DNA of 38,994 bases. Origin: a virus. Position 1 is the stretch's first letter, and every line of letters starts with the position of its first letter. A program made the position numbers and the translations under genes. The notes under the pieces were generated by a model. It saw only the letters and a program-made list of their open reading frames with translations, ran no database searches and was not told the origin of the DNA. Below are positions 15,986 to 23,952 of the stretch, one piece after another. The stretch is taken from positions 1-38,994 of the IMG/VR virus record IMGVR_UViG_3300030105_001516. One strand, 5' to 3'.

Positions 15986-16519
15986 ATGTGGAAAGATATT
16001 CTTAAGGTTGATGAGTTCACTAATGAAGGTAACTCCAAAGGCCACTACGATAGTGAGTTTGATAAAATAAAAATAAACCTTGATAAGTTTTCTTCTCGCT
16101 CTGAATTATTCGATGATACTGATAGAATTAAAGAGTTTGCTACAGTAGTGGCGCATGAAAATGCACATAAAGAATATGACAAAATCATAGGGACTGAAAT
16201 GCGAAAGGCTCTCGATGATGTATTAGAAGAAACAAAAAAATACAGCAAAATACCTCATGGTAATTTTGAAGAAAGAAGAAACAAAATAAAAACCATTAAA
16301 CCCCTGCTTTATGGCTATCTCAACTATGCAATTGTCAATGAGAAATTTGCCTTTACCACTGGTGGCCCCGATATGACGGCAGGTTCTATGAGGTCAGTAT
16401 TGAATCAAATAAGTAAAAAAATAAATACCATTCTAAACGGTAAGAAAGATACATATATTTCTAAACTACAACGGGAAATATATGAGGAAGTAATTAAGAC
16501 CACTAAAAAAGAGGAATGA
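15986..16519 (+). CDS. Zincin-like metallopeptidase with N-terminal WKDILK tag
   Basis: AAGGAG at 15972-15977 places the start at ATG 15986 rather than TTG 15980, giving 177 residues beginning M-W-K-D-I-L-K. The motif V-A-H57-E58-N-A-H61 is an HExxH zinc-peptidase signature, and N-E119-K-F-A-F supplies a likely third ligand, as in gluzincins. The C-terminal 45 residues are charged and helical. A packaged protease that acts on a host or virion protein is suggested by the tag. Peptidase activity is predicted, not shown; the motif could be degenerate. Confidence 0.65.
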   Translation: MWKDILKVDEFTNEGNSKGHYDSEFDKIKINLDKFSSRSELFDDTDRIKEFATVVAHENAHKEYDKIIGTEMRKALDDVLEETKKYSKIPHGNFEERRNKIKTIKPLLYGYLNYAIVNEKFAFTTGGPDMTAGSMRSVLNQISKKINTILNGKKDTYISKLQREIYEEVIKTTKKEE

Positions 16520-16522
16520 AAA

Positions 16523-17152
16523 ATGTTTCAACAACCGAATTTGATAGGCGCAAATAGTAGCAATGTGGGAAACGCTTTCCTCCCTCCTTTGGGACAGGCT
16601 AGAGCCGCAGGGCCAATAGATGAATATGATTTTAGAGAGATAAAGCCTAAAAAGAAATTGAAGGAGATGACTAAAGTTTTAATGGCAGAAAAGAAACGAA
16701 TACTATTTATTAAATATGGTTGGAAATTCAATCTAAAAGATAGATGTATAGTGTGTGGCGCACATCATGTTTGGGAAAGTGGAGATTATATGCGGCCACC
16801 TATTCCTCTAAGTCATGTCACTAAAGGTAGGCCAATGAGAGGAACCTATTGTCCTAAACATGCTACACATCATAAACAAATGGAAATGTTACAACAACAA
16901 ATACTAGCCGATGAACACGGTTTAGATTTTAAAGCATTCATTCCTAGGCCAAGATTGCCCCAAGTTTTATCTAAGGGGCCGCTTACCACCATGTCAAAGG
17001 CAGATGTTATTTCACTTATTGGGGCCGGTTGGTTGATTACTCCGCCGGAAGTAAAAGGTGAAGAAACAACGCTTGAAGAAGTAATAAGACTCTCTGTGGA
17101 AATTCGATTAGCAAGCGAGAGAATGAACACTTTAATCGAAAAAGGAGAATGA
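16523..17152 (+). CDS. Zinc-binding virion-cluster protein, unknown
   Basis: A 209-residue protein with a flexible Pro/Gly-rich N-terminal 40 residues, then a basic helix, then a zinc-site candidate: C-I-V-C-G-A-H-H, and about 40 residues later Y-C-P-K-H-A-T-H-H. The spacing suits a treble-clef or HNH-like zinc module, but the catalytic HNH arrangement cannot be established. The C-terminal part is helical. It starts a few bases after the previous gene. Confidence 0.6.
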   Translation: MFQQPNLIGANSSNVGNAFLPPLGQARAAGPIDEYDFREIKPKKKLKEMTKVLMAEKKRILFIKYGWKFNLKDRCIVCGAHHVWESGDYMRPPIPLSHVTKGRPMRGTYCPKHATHHKQMEMLQQQILADEHGLDFKAFIPRPRLPQVLSKGPLTTMSKADVISLIGAGWLITPPEVKGEETTLEEVIRLSVEIRLASERMNTLIEKGE

Positions 17153-17156
17153 TATT

Positions 17157-17837
17157 ATGCCACTATTCGGAACAAGTAACACAGCAGTAATGGGTGCGGT
17201 TCAATCGCAAAACGACCAACAGTTTAAGAATGTAAATAATTTACTTTCTTTACAAGATAACCATGTTGAAGAATTCTTTCAATATCACGGTGAACAATTC
17301 CTATCAACCCTAGAAAAAATGATGGAGGATGTTACTGAAAGAGTTGTTAGTCAAATACTTTCTAAGTTAGAACTTACACAAGACTCTACTACTGGCAATA
17401 TGAGAATTAGTGGGGATTGTAAAACTGCTTTGAACACTATAACTCAAGAAAATATCAATAGTGACATGACTAATATATTAGCGTCTGCCGTTAATACAGA
17501 AGTAATCAATCAAAGAAAAATGGCAAAGCAACAATACTTAGAATCTCAAGGTTTTAATTCACCACAGGCAACTGGAATGCAACAACAACAACAACAATAC
17601 AACGGCGGTATGCAACAAAACAATATGCCTATTCAGCAGGGTGCTTATGGTGCCACTGGACTAGCCATGAATAATGATAGCGGCTATCCTATTCCCCCCG
17701 CAGGTAAAGATAATTACGGTCGCCCGTATTGGATTGACCCTGCTACCGGACAAATGAGTTATGAACCACCACAAAGCGGATTACACTTGGGCCAAAAAGC
17801 ACAGAAACTTGCTGCTTGGGGCAAATGGTTAATGTGA
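17157..17837 (+). CDS. Gln-rich protein with WW-like C-terminal motif
   Basis: A 226-residue protein. Residues about 15-85 are helical (probable oligomerisation), 125-170 are a Gln/Asn/Gly/Met-rich low-complexity stretch including a Q6 run, and 183-205 contain Y-G-R-P-Y-W-I-D-P-A-T-G-Q-M-S-Y-E-P-P, like the second and third strands of a WW domain though the first conserved Trp is missing. WW domains bind proline-rich peptides. The layout suggests a flexible linker carrying a binding motif. The WW comparison is weak and needs a profile search. Confidence 0.58.
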   Translation: MPLFGTSNTAVMGAVQSQNDQQFKNVNNLLSLQDNHVEEFFQYHGEQFLSTLEKMMEDVTERVVSQILSKLELTQDSTTGNMRISGDCKTALNTITQENINSDMTNILASAVNTEVINQRKMAKQQYLESQGFNSPQATGMQQQQQQYNGGMQQNNMPIQQGAYGATGLAMNNDSGYPIPPAGKDNYGRPYWIDPATGQMSYEPPQSGLHLGQKAQKLAAWGKWLM

Positions 17838-17848
17838 GTTGATTCATA

Positions 17849-19225
17849 TTGGTGGAAATCAAGTGGCCCAAATCACGGACTGAAAGCGTGACTATAGAAT
17901 TCTCTAAAGTAGGGGAAAGAAAAATAGCGGAATATATTTTCAGTGACTATTTGAAGAATGAATTTGCTAAAGAAGCAGAACGCTTCGATGGAACCCTTTG
18001 GAAACTAGACCCACAGCAAGAAAACTTTAGCGAGTTTGTTGAGCAATTAAAAACCATGACTGCTACAGTGGGTAAGAGAGGACTAGACGAAATGATTCCC
18101 CTATTCATTAAAGAGAATGCATTTACCCCTCCGTCTTTTAAGAAGGAACCAACAGTCCTAATTAGTGAAATAAGTGAATCTATTAACGACCTACAAAACG
18201 ATAGTGTTATGAAAAAACTTAGTGGGAGTGGGGAGTGGTCTACAGAGGTTATGTCGGCAACTAAAAATGTTATGGGTGACAGGTGGGGCAAACAACCAAA
18301 TAAACTAATACCGTTATTGGATGATAAAACATGGAATGACATGTCCGAAGATGAGATAGCCGAAGAATTAAAGGATGTTAATTCTATACAAAACGAAATC
18401 CGGTCTTTGGCTTGGGAACAGATTGAGATAGAAGAAAGTAAGAGTAGCATAACCATTTCTGCGGATTTAATAGAACTGAAAAAGGATATTTTAAGAAGAA
18501 GAGGAGCCAGTATAATTCGCCCCCTACCAATTCAAAAAGTGGAAAGTAAAGGACTACTCTACTTTAAATCTGTAGGAGACACTAATGAAGGTGTGTTAAG
18601 TAAGCCCGATATGGAATTTACAAAACCTGCTTTTGCCGATGAAGACATCAAAGGGCGAGTAGTTGGGGCTACTGATAATGCTGGCGATATTGATGATTCA
18701 TTAAATCAAATGCTTAGAGATGTAATGTGGGCGAGACAGGGGCCATTGTCTGTTAGGCTTCGTGGTAAGATGTATATTCAACGATTTTTTATAAATTATT
18801 TCCGCAACCAAATTAGTGATATTCAAGCAGGTGTAATACTAAAAGTAACTATCGGTCTTAGGCAATCAACAACAGAAAAAGGAAAAGCGGAAAAGGCTAA
18901 GTTTGAGGCAGGACAAGAGAGTGCCTTGAGCGTTTTGGATATAAAAACAGAAATCTCAACACAGGAAATTAAACTTACAGAGGCGAACAAGTTAAACATT
19001 AAAGGGAAAGGAGCCGTAGAAGAATATAAAGTAACAAGGCCACCAAGGGGAGAAGTAGCGGGAACTGGGTCGGCTTCATCACAACCACATTTAGACCTGC
19101 GGAACATGCCTCTAAAAGAACAAAGAAAACAAAAACAAGAAATCTCTAGTTTTTTTAATAGTTTAGTATTCCACTATGAGAATCTTTTAACATCTATACA
19201 AAACTTAGAAGGAAAGGTGAACTGA
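17849..19225 (+). CDS. Unknown virion-cluster protein, 458 residues
   Basis: The first start is TTG 17849, with GTG 17852 next; ribosome-site support is weak for either. The protein is hydrophilic and mixed alpha/beta, with an Asp/Glu-rich first half, a region around residues 270-350 with R-L-R-G-K-M-Y-I-Q-R-F-F-I-N-Y-F-R-N, and a charged helical C-terminus. No family is recognised. Its end is 1 base from the connector gene, so it may belong to the neck or head-completion set. Confidence 0.55.
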   Translation: MVEIKWPKSRTESVTIEFSKVGERKIAEYIFSDYLKNEFAKEAERFDGTLWKLDPQQENFSEFVEQLKTMTATVGKRGLDEMIPLFIKENAFTPPSFKKEPTVLISEISESINDLQNDSVMKKLSGSGEWSTEVMSATKNVMGDRWGKQPNKLIPLLDDKTWNDMSEDEIAEELKDVNSIQNEIRSLAWEQIEIEESKSSITISADLIELKKDILRRRGASIIRPLPIQKVESKGLLYFKSVGDTNEGVLSKPDMEFTKPAFADEDIKGRVVGATDNAGDIDDSLNQMLRDVMWARQGPLSVRLRGKMYIQRFFINYFRNQISDIQAGVILKVTIGLRQSTTEKGKAEKAKFEAGQESALSVLDIKTEISTQEIKLTEANKLNIKGKGAVEEYKVTRPPRGEVAGTGSASSQPHLDLRNMPLKEQRKQKQEISSFFNSLVFHYENLLTSIQNLEGKVN

Positions 19226-19226
19226 A

Positions 19227-20345
19227 ATGCCCGTAGCATCCTCCCCAAGCGACTATACTACCATTAGCCCCAACTACTCTACGGGGTATGGATATTACAC
19301 AGACATAGGCGCAGTGTCCAACCTACTACAAATCCCTGCTTTTACATCGGCAACTTATCCTAGTGCGGCTCAAGTAGGCTCCACTATCAAAAGAATAGAA
19401 GGAATGGTTGATGAGAAAATAAACCGTTCCTTTAGACCTATCATTTGGAAGAACGAGTTTAAGGATTTTGAATTTACACGACACCCAATACAAGCATACT
19501 ATGGAGGCTATGTTGGGTTTGTCCAGTTGGCTCAAATGAAGGTTCGTAAAATAGTTAGTCTAAAGGTTTGGGAGGGCAATGCATATAGAGAATTAGCATC
19601 GGCCCAAGCAAGCATAACTCTCACTTCGGGCTATAATAACTTGAGAAGTGTCACGCTACAACTCCCTAATAGTGGTTCTAGTTGGATTCTATATTATACC
19701 GGAGAGGGTAGCACTAGTGCCAACAACACTTTCAATAATTCTTTTGGAGCCAAGACTACTGCTCAAGAACTGTGTCATTTAATCAATGAAGAATACCCCT
19801 CCAATACTGCTCAATTTACTGGGGCTTCGATAGAGAAGTTCAAAAACTCCGAGGCCGATTCTTCTATTGCTATCTCGGACTTCTTCTATGCTAGCATTGA
19901 TGAAACAGATGGGGCAAAGGTAAACATTTCAAGCCTTTTAGCCGGAGAGGATGGTTCGGATTGCACTATTACATTAGCGGATAAGGGCGGCACCACTTCA
20001 AATACTGCTCATGTAGCCTTTACTGATAAACAGAATATGAAAAGACTCGGTGACTTTTGGATGATTAACGACGATGGGCGCATATTCTTTATGCAAAAAT
20101 ATCCATATCATAATAAAAACTCCGTTATTGTTTCTTATGTTGCAGGAGATGGTCGAGTCCCTTCAACTATTCACACTGCTACTACTAAATTAGTTGCGGC
20201 TGAACTTCTTAGACATGACGACCAAACTATACTTATTGCGGAAACAGGTGCTAATATCTCCACTAAGGAAAAGTATGACATACTTAGAAAAGAGGCTATG
20301 GAACTTATTGATGGAAAGAAAGACTTAGTTTATATTCTCGATTGA
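19227..20345 (+). CDS. Head-tail connector/adaptor protein with inserted domain
   Basis: A 372-residue protein. The N-terminal part (A-V-S-N-L-L-Q-I-P then V-G-S-T-I-K-R-I-E-G-M-V-D-E-K-I-N-R-S-F-R-P) has the helical pattern of head-tail adaptors of the HK97 gp6 type, which dock beneath the portal. About residues 130-265 form a Ser/Thr/Ala-rich beta domain not normally present. The end (A-T-T-K-L-V-A-A-E-L-L-R) returns to helix. Position between head genes and tail tube supports the call. Confidence 0.65.
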   Translation: MPVASSPSDYTTISPNYSTGYGYYTDIGAVSNLLQIPAFTSATYPSAAQVGSTIKRIEGMVDEKINRSFRPIIWKNEFKDFEFTRHPIQAYYGGYVGFVQLAQMKVRKIVSLKVWEGNAYRELASAQASITLTSGYNNLRSVTLQLPNSGSSWILYYTGEGSTSANNTFNNSFGAKTTAQELCHLINEEYPSNTAQFTGASIEKFKNSEADSSIAISDFFYASIDETDGAKVNISSLLAGEDGSDCTITLADKGGTTSNTAHVAFTDKQNMKRLGDFWMINDDGRIFFMQKYPYHNKNSVIVSYVAGDGRVPSTIHTATTKLVAAELLRHDDQTILIAETGANISTKEKYDILRKEAMELIDGKKDLVYILD

Positions 20346-20346
20346 T

Positions 20347-20547
20347 ATGTTGGCTAAAATGAAGAAGAAGTTGCAGGATGTTGCAGATAAACATGCTGAA
20401 AGAAACTTAGAGATGAAAAGAGTTTCCGAGATATTAGGCATAGATGTTTCTTTTACAGATGATGAAATAATGCAAAGTATTGAAGAAGACATGCTTACAT
20501 ATTTTGAACAAATGATTATTGAGGAGGCTACATCATGGATGAAGTAG
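20347..20547 (+). CDS. Small acidic helical protein, unknown
   Basis: A 66-residue protein, helical by composition with a basic N-terminus and an acidic end. It begins 1 base after the connector stop and overlaps the next start by 13 bases. GAGGAGG near its end serves as the ribosome site of the next gene. A neck accessory role is only contextual. Confidence 0.55.
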   Translation: MLAKMKKKLQDVADKHAERNLEMKRVSEILGIDVSFTDDEIMQSIEEDMLTYFEQMIIEEATSWMK

Positions 20548-21056
20548 CATTGATATTAAATCTTCTAGACACTCAATGGTCTTCTTCGGCCACTACTCTA
20601 GTTAATGCAGGAACAATTACTGCATCACATGTTGCTAAACCAAACCTTGTTGATGTCCGTTCATTAGAAAAGAATAAAGGGGTTCGCTATGACCTTTCTA
20701 CAAAGGATGTTATTGTTTGTTTTGAAGACTCCCAAAATGTAGAATATCCTACAATATTGTATGATGTTAGAAATGAAACATATTCTTTTACTTTGCATAT
20801 TCGTTGTATTCACGATGAACGAGCAGTTGGTGGTGGTGGAACCGATGCTAATTTTGGAAAGGATAGGCTAAGGGCTTTATACTTGATACTCCGTCACGCA
20901 ATTGAGAGCAAGCGCAAGGGGTATCAAGCGAGTGACGGTTCTAAGTTTAATTTACTGTTTTTAGGAAATAGAAGTGAAGCAAACGACAGAAATAAAAGAC
21001 TTTTTGGATATAAAATAAATGTAGAAGCAAAACGATACGCACAGACAGTCCCCTAG
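20535..21056 (+). CDS. Probable neck / tail terminator protein
   Basis: A 173-residue alpha/beta protein starting at ATG 20535 behind GAGGAGG. Its hydrophobic strands around D-V-I-V-C-F-E and T-Y-S-F-T-L-H-I-R-C-I-H, followed by a helix D-R-L-R-A-L-Y-L-I-L-R-H-A-I, are like tail terminator (gpU-type) or tail-completion proteins, which cap the tail tube. It sits just before the tube gene, where such genes are found. No signature motif is definitive. Confidence 0.55.
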   Translation: MDEVALILNLLDTQWSSSATTLVNAGTITASHVAKPNLVDVRSLEKNKGVRYDLSTKDVIVCFEDSQNVEYPTILYDVRNETYSFTLHIRCIHDERAVGGGGTDANFGKDRLRALYLILRHAIESKRKGYQASDGSKFNLLFLGNRSEANDRNKRLFGYKINVEAKRYAQTVP

Positions 21057-21086
21057 TAAGTATGTAAACAGGGTGAGGGATTTATT

Positions 21087-23318
21087 ATGGCAAACAACAA
21101 TATATTTTTAGGAAGCGGAACCTCGGTAACTTTTGTTCCCGAAGTAGATTTTACATTTCAAGCGGCTAGTTTGAATAGTGATAAAGACATTATTACAGTT
21201 AATACTAACATTAGTAATAACTTTTTGTTCGTAAATAATCTCTATGAAGGTTGTATTATTGATTTTTATGATAATGGTTTGGGGGCTAATCCTGCCTCTA
21301 CAACCACTACTGGAAGTTTAGGTGCTACTGTTACTACGGCAGGAACACAAGTTACTGCGGCTAAAGCGATTATAGAAAATGCCGCAATTACAGGAACAAA
21401 TGGGGTAACTTCTACAGGTGCAGAAGTTCATTTACTTCCTACTGCTCATTCAGTTCCCCTTACCTTTTCTCCCGCAGATGGTGACGGACAAAATTATGGT
21501 GCGGGAGTTATTACACTTCAAAGAGCAACTGCGGCGGGAGATTCGCCATTTGGTATTTTATTCGATGCGGCTAGTGATGCAGTTGCTAGTGATGCTGGAT
21601 TTGATGAATTTGTAGAAGTAAGTATTGCTAATTCTGCTACTGCTATCCAATGTGCTATAGCAGTTCAAACAGCACTAAATGGTGCGGGTGGACTTACTAT
21701 TACTAGAAGCGGTGCTGTATTAACTATTACTAATACTACTGGTGGATTTGTAGGCAGTGGGACTATGGCTACTAAGGGTGGTGGAGATTCTTCGGCGGAT
21801 TTCGTGTCTATTGGCACTGATACTGACGGGGGAGTAGTAGCACTAGGTAATGTTGATATTGTAAACGCAGGTTCTAGTGTTTCGGGAACCGGAACTCAAA
21901 ACCTTTCAGTTACAGGGACAAATCCTGTAATTACCTATGTTACTATTGGTGCAGGGGATGTAGTTACAGCCTATACTTCTACGCATCGAGTTATTGGTAA
22001 TACACACGAAGCATTTACGGTTTCACCCCCATTAACGGGTGTGACTTTGAGTGCGGGGAATGATTTATTTGTTTTGAATAAATATGGTGCGCCCCTACCT
22101 GCCCCTAAAAGCGGAACAGTAAAGAGACTAGCCGCAGATAATTGGCTAGGCATCATTGACAGTTTAACATTCCCCGAAAACGAAATAGAAACTAAACAAC
22201 AGAATCTATTTGTTGGTGGTAGTCGAAACTACACATACCAATACAAGGGAATTGAAACAGCAGGTTCGGCTGACTTAGGAGTTATGGCTAATCATGGTGC
22301 ATGGCTTTACTACTTCTTTGGTAATGCTACTGCCGCCGCAACTTTAGTTGTTAGTGCAAATCCCGATAGCGATATACTTGCTGATACTGCTAATGTATTC
22401 TACTTAAACCCCGATAGAAGTTCTATCGCTAATCACCGTAAAGCCCCACTATTCTACCGTTCAATTGGGACAGTAATGACTCCTCCTGTATCTGCAATGG
22501 ATGACGCACATGCGGATTTAGATAAACTAGACCCATCAGTTCTTTCGGGAACTGCTATTAGTAAGGGAATTACTTACACCTTTACAGAAGAAGATGGCGA
22601 CGACCTACCATCTTTCGCATTAGAACAATCCTTTTCTAAACTACCCGCTACTAATCCTTACCGAACAGAAACAGGTGCGGCTGATGAAAGCCTAAACTTT
22701 GTCCGTATCGCTAGAGGTAATAGAGTGAACACTCTAACACTTACTGCTAACGAAAATGAAGAACTTAAAATGTCCATGAATATGATGTGTAGGAATCTAC
22801 ATAATCTAGAACAAACAGAACCATATGAAGCGAGAAGAGGAGTCACCGATGAAACTGCATTCATTAACTACTCTTCTGTAGATTCATTCCGAGAACCTTT
22901 CTTTTTCTCAGATGGTGCAATTAACATGTTTGGACAACAGTTGCTAAAGATTACTAACTTTACTTTAACCATGAACAATACTCTTACTGATAAGAGATTT
23001 ATTGGAATGGGTAGTCGTAAGGTTAAGGATGCTATACCGGCACAGCGAACCTATGAAATGACCTTCACTGCTATGGTAACAGACAACCAAATGTATAAAG
23101 AATTACTCAACACTAGTGAAACAAGTGGTAGTGAAATTACTCTAGCATTTACAAAAGGAAACGGAGAGAAAATTAACTTGGCATTTGACAAGTATTTCTT
23201 GACTAGTAACTCTTGGCCTATGCCCGAAGACAAAGGCCCAATCATGGTTGAAGGAACCATAATGGCTAGAAGCATCGGCACATGCACAGCCCTAACTCAT
23301 TGGATATTACAAGGCTGA
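21087..23318 (+). CDS. Major tail tube protein with large insertion
   Basis: A 743-residue protein. The C-terminal ~350 residues have tube-protein character (I-T-N-F-T-L-T-M-N-N-T-L near K-R-F-I-G-M-G-S, then R-T-Y-E-M-T-F-T-A-M-V-T-D and I-M-V-E-G-T-I-M-A-R). The N-terminal half holds a Thr/Ala/Gly-rich insertion of about 200 residues, possibly surface-exposed Ig-like domains. Usual tube proteins are 150-300 residues, so this one is long. It forms the hexameric rings of the tail. A predicted intrinsic terminator follows. No sheath gene is adjacent. Confidence 0.7.
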   Translation: MANNNIFLGSGTSVTFVPEVDFTFQAASLNSDKDIITVNTNISNNFLFVNNLYEGCIIDFYDNGLGANPASTTTTGSLGATVTTAGTQVTAAKAIIENAAITGTNGVTSTGAEVHLLPTAHSVPLTFSPADGDGQNYGAGVITLQRATAAGDSPFGILFDAASDAVASDAGFDEFVEVSIANSATAIQCAIAVQTALNGAGGLTITRSGAVLTITNTTGGFVGSGTMATKGGGDSSADFVSIGTDTDGGVVALGNVDIVNAGSSVSGTGTQNLSVTGTNPVITYVTIGAGDVVTAYTSTHRVIGNTHEAFTVSPPLTGVTLSAGNDLFVLNKYGAPLPAPKSGTVKRLAADNWLGIIDSLTFPENEIETKQQNLFVGGSRNYTYQYKGIETAGSADLGVMANHGAWLYYFFGNATAAATLVVSANPDSDILADTANVFYLNPDRSSIANHRKAPLFYRSIGTVMTPPVSAMDDAHADLDKLDPSVLSGTAISKGITYTFTEEDGDDLPSFALEQSFSKLPATNPYRTETGAADESLNFVRIARGNRVNTLTLTANENEELKMSMNMMCRNLHNLEQTEPYEARRGVTDETAFINYSSVDSFREPFFFSDGAINMFGQQLLKITNFTLTMNNTLTDKRFIGMGSRKVKDAIPAQRTYEMTFTAMVTDNQMYKELLNTSETSGSEITLAFTKGNGEKINLAFDKYFLTSNSWPMPEDKGPIMVEGTIMARSIGTCTALTHWILQG

Positions 23319-23332
23319 AAATAACATACTCC

Positions 23333-23364
23333 ACCAACACCGTTTGTTTGTTTGTTGGTTTTTT
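23333..23364 (+). terminator. Hairpin with T-tract after the tail tube gene
   Basis: ACCAACA at 23333-23339 pairs with TGTTGGT at 23353-23359 around a 13-base loop made mostly of TTTG repeats, and a run of Ts follows to 23364. This looks like an intrinsic or partial terminator that would keep tube mRNA abundant relative to downstream genes. Confidence 0.55.
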
Positions 23365-23379
23365 AAGGTGGATATAATT

Positions 23380-23745
23380 ATGGAAAAAAATACAGTAAAA
23401 GATAAGAGCGTGCTATTCGCTCTAAATGAAGAGAAGTGTCACGAATTAAGAGTGTCACCGACAAGTGATGAATACCTTAAAGTTTGGGTGCGAGAACCCA
23501 CATGGCTAGAAGTAGAACAGGCCATGACTACTTTAATGAAAATTGATTCAAAAAACCAAAGTTTTGATATTGATTTAAACGGTATGTATCGTTACTTAGT
23601 AGAAAAGTTTGTTGTTCGCACTGAACCCGAACTTACTACTCTTGAACTAATCCGACTCAATCCTTACATTGGTTCTCAATTAAAGGAAATACTACCTAAT
23701 CCTATGGAATCACTTGCAGAGGATGAGCAAAAAAACGAAGAGTGA
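23380..23745 (+). CDS. Tail assembly chaperone, short form (gpG-like)
   Basis: ATG 23380 with AAGGTGG upstream gives 121 residues; an open frame from 23344 lacks ribosome-site support. The protein is acidic and helical, with a strand segment Y-L-K-V-W-V-R-E-P-T-W-L-E-V, and lies between tube and tape measure genes, the constant site of tail chaperones in long-tailed phages. They coat the tape measure during tail assembly. Its 3' end carries the frameshift site that joins it to the next frame. Confidence 0.75.
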   Translation: MEKNTVKDKSVLFALNEEKCHELRVSPTSDEYLKVWVREPTWLEVEQAMTTLMKIDSKNQSFDIDLNGMYRYLVEKFVVRTEPELTTLELIRLNPYIGSQLKEILPNPMESLAEDEQKNEE

Positions 23746-23948
23746 GAGATGCTCTTAAAGGTAGGAGTGACGACCCTACTTTAGCACCTCTCTTAATTAC
23801 CTACTCGCTTTCAATAGCGTTATCAATAAGCCCACTAGAAATAATGAAGATGCCAGCAAGTTTAGTAATGGATTTATTATATATTCATAGAAATGTAGAA
23901 GAACTTAAAGCCGAAGCAATGGATAAGGAATCAAAGAAGGCGAGGTGA
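23380..23948 (+). CDS. Tail assembly chaperone, frameshifted fusion (gpGT-like)
   Basis: A -1 shift at A_AAA_AAC (23730-23736) moves ribosomes from the 23380 frame into a second frame ending at 23948, giving a predicted 189-residue product. The second part has no convincing start of its own (only a GTG overlapping the stop of the first frame). It contains a helix P-L-L-I-T-Y-S-L-S-I-A-L-S-I-S-P-L and a charged end. This is the same design as lambda gpG/gpGT. Frame relation and slippery codons are read directly; efficiency is unknown. Confidence 0.68.
23730..23736 (+). promoter_or_regulatory. Programmed -1 ribosomal frameshift site A_AAA_AAC
   Basis: In the frame of the short chaperone the codons read caA AAA AAC, three codons before the stop. 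Both tRNAs can re-pair one base back on AAA and AAA. The -1 frame continues open to 23948. No strong downstream pseudoknot is obvious; a 5-bp stem (23761-23765 with 23775-23779) lies farther away than usual. Confidence 0.7.
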
Positions 23949-23952
23949 TACT

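Noticed and set aside
17578-17595. CAA repeat tract
   Set aside because: Encodes a Gln run in a low-complexity linker; not a CRISPR or regulatory repeat.
17947-18456. 169-residue open frame on the minus strand
   Set aside because: Antisense shadow of the 458-residue gene with no ribosome site or known motif.
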